Assembly (NCBI GenBank): GCA_905215115.1
Contig: CAJMOP010000081.1
Span: 1-8,874 of the forward strand
Source: an uncultured bacterium
Lineage (GTDB): Bacteria; Actinomycetota; Coriobacteriia; Coriobacteriales; Coriobacteriaceae
Length of the DNA stretch: 8,874 nucleotides
Direction: 5' to 3'
Below, one piece after another: positions 7,166 to 8,874 of this stretch. The notes under the pieces are model-generated. The model searched no databases. It saw only the letters and a list, made by a program, of their open reading frames with translations, and was not told the origin of the DNA. The position numbers were made by a program, and so were the translations under genes. The first letter of the stretch is position 1. Each line of letters begins with the position of its first letter.

Positions 7166-7705
7166 CATCTCAATCTGTAACAGGTGGGAGCGGGATCCGG
7201 GTCTAGATGTTACAGAACGAGACACAGGGGTCCCTCCCCGAGTTCAATCTCGATCTGTAACAACTGGGGCCCCAAAACCCCTCTTACTGTTACAGATCGA
7301 GACATTCAAAATCCGCCGGAAGGTTTGTCTTGATCTGTAACATCTAGAACCCAAATCATCAGCTAACTGTTACAGATTGAGACAAAGGAAAGCGTCCAGG
7401 CCGAATGTCTCAATCTGTAACAGTTACTCGGCAAAAACAGGTCTAACTGTTATAGATTAAGACATTCGAAACCGACTGATAGGTTCATCTAAATCTGTAA
7501 CATCTAGACCCCAAAACGGTCCCTAGATGTTACAGATCGAGACAGAAGATCTCTCCCCGACTTTAAATCTCAATCTGTAACACGTAGGACCGATTTTCCC
7601 CTCTTACTGTTACAGATCGAGACAAACAGAGGGCCCGCCTGGCAAACGTCTCGATCTGTAACATCTGGGACCCAACTCTTCTGCTTACTGTTAGAGAACG
7701 AGACG
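7166..7705. repeat. Seven-unit 80-bp array of alternating inverted 17-mers (BIME-like)
   Basis: Forward motif TGTCTCRATCTGTAACA starts at 7166, 7246, 7326, 7406, 7486, 7566 and 7647. Its inverse TGTTACAGATYGAGACA starts at 7208, 7288, 7368, 7448, 7528, 7608 and 7689. Spacing is almost invariant: 25 bp from forward to inverse and 21 bp from inverse to the next forward (22 in the last case), giving an 80-bp period. The outermost motifs and the one at 7448 are the most diverged. Spacers differ but are related: several 25-bp ones begin like TCTRGRACCC and end in CTTAC, CTAAC or CTAGA, and the spacers at 7343 and 7664 agree at 19 of 25 positions. Every motif can pair with either neighbour, so the DNA or RNA can form two alternative sets of hairpins. 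The array lies between divergent genes. Role unknown. Confidence 0.9.
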
Positions 7706-7873
7706 AACGGTTGCCCTAGTTGTTGGCAGACGAGGTTATCGACGTTGCCGAGTCTCCCCTCGCCTGCCGTTGGCGGGTGTTGCGGGGCTGTTCGCCGCAT
7801 TGCCGCTGCACTGGGGGTCTGCAGACCGTAGGATAGTCCTATTGACAGCCTGTCAACTTGTCTGGGAGGCACT
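7706..7873 (+). promoter_or_regulatory. Upstream region of the GlpA-like gene with three adjacent palindromes
   Basis: Three palindromes lie almost back to back: GGTCTGCAGACC (7816-7827, perfect), TAGGA-TAG-TCCTA (7829-7841) and TTGACAG-C-CTGTCAA (7842-7856, perfect 7-1-7). They end 7 bp before the ribosome site GGGAGG (7864-7869). A weak promoter, TGCACT (7807-7812) and TAGGAT (7829-7834) at 16 bp, would start near 7841, placing the last palindrome at about +1 to +15 as an operator. TTGACA inside that palindrome has no -10 at the right distance. I recognise nothing in 7706-7806. Confidence 0.5.
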
Positions 7874-8874
7874 GTGACAGAAACGTTTGATATCGCGGTT
7901 GTGGGCGCGGGCATCACCGGGTGTGCCATTGCGCGGCAACTCGCGCGCTATGACCTGACCATTTGCGTGGTCGAGGCGGCCAACGATGTCGCCCTAGGCG
8001 CATCGAAGGCCAACGGCGGCCTGGTACACGCCGGCTACGATCCGGCGCCGGGCACCGTAAAGGCGCAGGTCAACGCCCGCGGCTGCGAGCTATATGGCAC
8101 GTGGGCCCAGGAGCTTGGATTTTTGTTCCGCCGCACCGGGTCGATGGTGCTGGGGTTTAACGACGAAGACCGCGCACACCTAGAGAAGCTGCGCCAGAAT
8201 GGCCTGGCCAACGGCGTGCCCGAGTTGTCGATTATCGGCACCGAGCGCATCCACGAGCTGGAACCGCGTGCGAGCGCCAAGGCGACGTGCGCGCTGTGGT
8301 GCCCCTCGACTGGATTTGTCGATCCCTTTGAGGTCGCCATTGCCGCGCTGGAGAACGCCGTGGCCAACGGGGTGACGTTTATTCGGTCGGCTCCGGTGGA
8401 AGCAATTGAGGTTGCCGGCGGCGAGGCTACCGACGGGGCTGCGCGCTTTACGCTGGTGACGCCTGTCGGCGATGTGCGCTGCCGCTATCTGATCAACGCC
8501 GCGGGCAACGGTGCAGCGGACATCTCGCATATGGCGAGCGCCGAGGAGTTCCAGATGGTCTGGCGCCAGGGCAACATCGTGGTGCTGGACAAGGAGCCGC
8601 GCGCGCTCATGCCGCTCTACCCCGTGCCCACGCCAGTGTCCAAGGGCGTAATCGTCACGGGCACGGTCCACGGCAACACCGTGATCACCGCGACGGCTGC
8701 CGTGCGCGAGCCGGGCGACACGCAGACCTACGCAAGCGATGTGAACGCGCTGCTGACGGGAGCACGCAAGCTGGTGCCCGATCTGGACACGCGTCGCGTG
8801 GTACGCGCGTTTGCCGGCGGGCGTCCGGTCATAAAGGGAACGAACGACTTTTTTATTGGACAGTCGGACGTGGT
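7874..8874 (+). CDS. FAD-dependent oxidoreductase, GlpA/glycerol-3-phosphate dehydrogenase type, 3' end outside window
   Basis: 333 codons are visible of an FAD-binding DAO-family protein (PF01266). The N-terminal nucleotide-binding fold shows VVGAGITGCAIARQLARY (9-26) with GxGxxG at 11-16 and Glu34 at the end of strand 2. It is followed by the GlpA-like LGASKANGGLVHAGYDPAPG (41-60). LINAAGNGAADI (206-217) and the VIVTGTVHGNTV segment (259-270) also fit clostridial and coriobacterial proteins annotated as anaerobic glycerol-3-phosphate dehydrogenase or NAD(P)/FAD-dependent oxidoreductase. Such proteins are often about 480-500 residues with a C-terminal BFD-like [2Fe-2S] domain; that part lies outside the window. 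The GTG at 7874-7876 is supported by GGGAGG 4 nt upstream. The substrate is not proven: L-2-hydroxyglutarate oxidase-like enzymes share this fold. The gene diverges from the zinc-ribbon gene across the repeat array. Confidence 0.87.
   Translation, partial: MTETFDIAVVGAGITGCAIARQLARYDLTICVVEAANDVALGASKANGGLVHAGYDPAPGTVKAQVNARGCELYGTWAQELGFLFRRTGSMVLGFNDEDRAHLEKLRQNGLANGVPELSIIGTERIHELEPRASAKATCALWCPSTGFVDPFEVAIAALENAVANGVTFIRSAPVEAIEVAGGEATDGAARFTLVTPVGDVRCRYLINAAGNGAADISHMASAEEFQMVWRQGNIVVLDKEPRALMPLYPVPTPVSKGVIVTGTVHGNTVITATAAVREPGDTQTYASDVNALLTGARKLVPDLDTRRVVRAFAGGRPVIKGTNDFFIGQSDV

Noticed and set aside
7166..7705. CRISPR array
   Set aside because: Repeats are 17 bp and alternate in orientation, the spacers alternate between 25 and 21 bp and resemble one another, and no cas gene is present.
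7570..7929. 119-codon minus-strand frame across the array edge
   Set aside because: It runs through the inverted-repeat array and into the reverse of the GlpA-like gene. Its repeated peptide segments simply translate the DNA repeats.
8035..8671. Minus-strand frames opposite the oxidoreductase
   Set aside because: The plus-strand frame has a full FAD-binding signature, good start and continuous conservation; the reverse frames have no domain.

Overview
The window looks like chromosomal DNA of a high-GC Gram-positive gut actinobacterium of the Coriobacteriia, most likely Collinsella or a close relative. The basis is GC-rich coding sequence, frequent GTG/TTG starts with clear Shine-Dalgarno sites, a LoaP-type NusG paralogue heading a surface-polysaccharide operon, and protein sequences typical of that class. 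This placement is a judgement from recognition, not from a database search.

Region 1 (about 1-4570, transcribed leftward on the minus strand) is the promoter-proximal end of a surface-glycan operon. In transcription order it holds a loaP-like antiterminator, a membrane priming sugar-phosphate transferase, a WecG/TagA-family ManNAc(A) transferase, UDP-ManNAc dehydrogenase (wecC) and UDP-GlcNAc 2-epimerase (wecB, cut by the window edge). The last four genes are nearly contiguous. Together they predict a sugar-1-phosphate loaded on undecaprenyl phosphate, UDP-GlcNAc converted to UDP-ManNAc and UDP-ManNAcA, and ManNAc or ManNAcA added as second sugar. This is the logic of enterobacterial common antigen or teichoic-acid linkage-unit assembly.

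The leader before loaP is the most interesting part of this region. A perfect 12-bp inverted repeat (4408-4419 / 4518-4529) brackets about 98 bp whose best -10 box (TATAAT, 4493-4498) points away from the operon and into a bidirectional terminator. That is what an invertible promoter in its OFF orientation would look like. A nine-G tract and a 7-bp hairpin lie between loaP and the priming transferase, and the G tract separates an upstream ATG from the transferase frame by one base.

Region 2 (4585-7067) holds thrS, for a threonyl-tRNA synthetase without the N-terminal TGS domain, with its own promoter, an inverted repeat at the transcription start and a strong terminator. Upstream of it, on the same strand, is a small membrane protein with two C-terminal zinc ribbons.

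Region 3 (7068-7873) is an 806-bp gene-free divergent intergenic region. Most of it is a very regular array of seven 80-bp units. Each unit carries a 17-bp motif in one orientation, a 25-bp spacer, the motif inverted, and a 21-bp spacer. The architecture resembles enterobacterial BIMEs (alternating REP sequences) rather than CRISPR. Three adjacent palindromes follow just before the next gene.

Region 4 (7874 to the end, plus strand) is the first 333 codons of an FAD-dependent oxidoreductase of the GlpA/glycerol-3-phosphate-dehydrogenase type, cut by the window edge.
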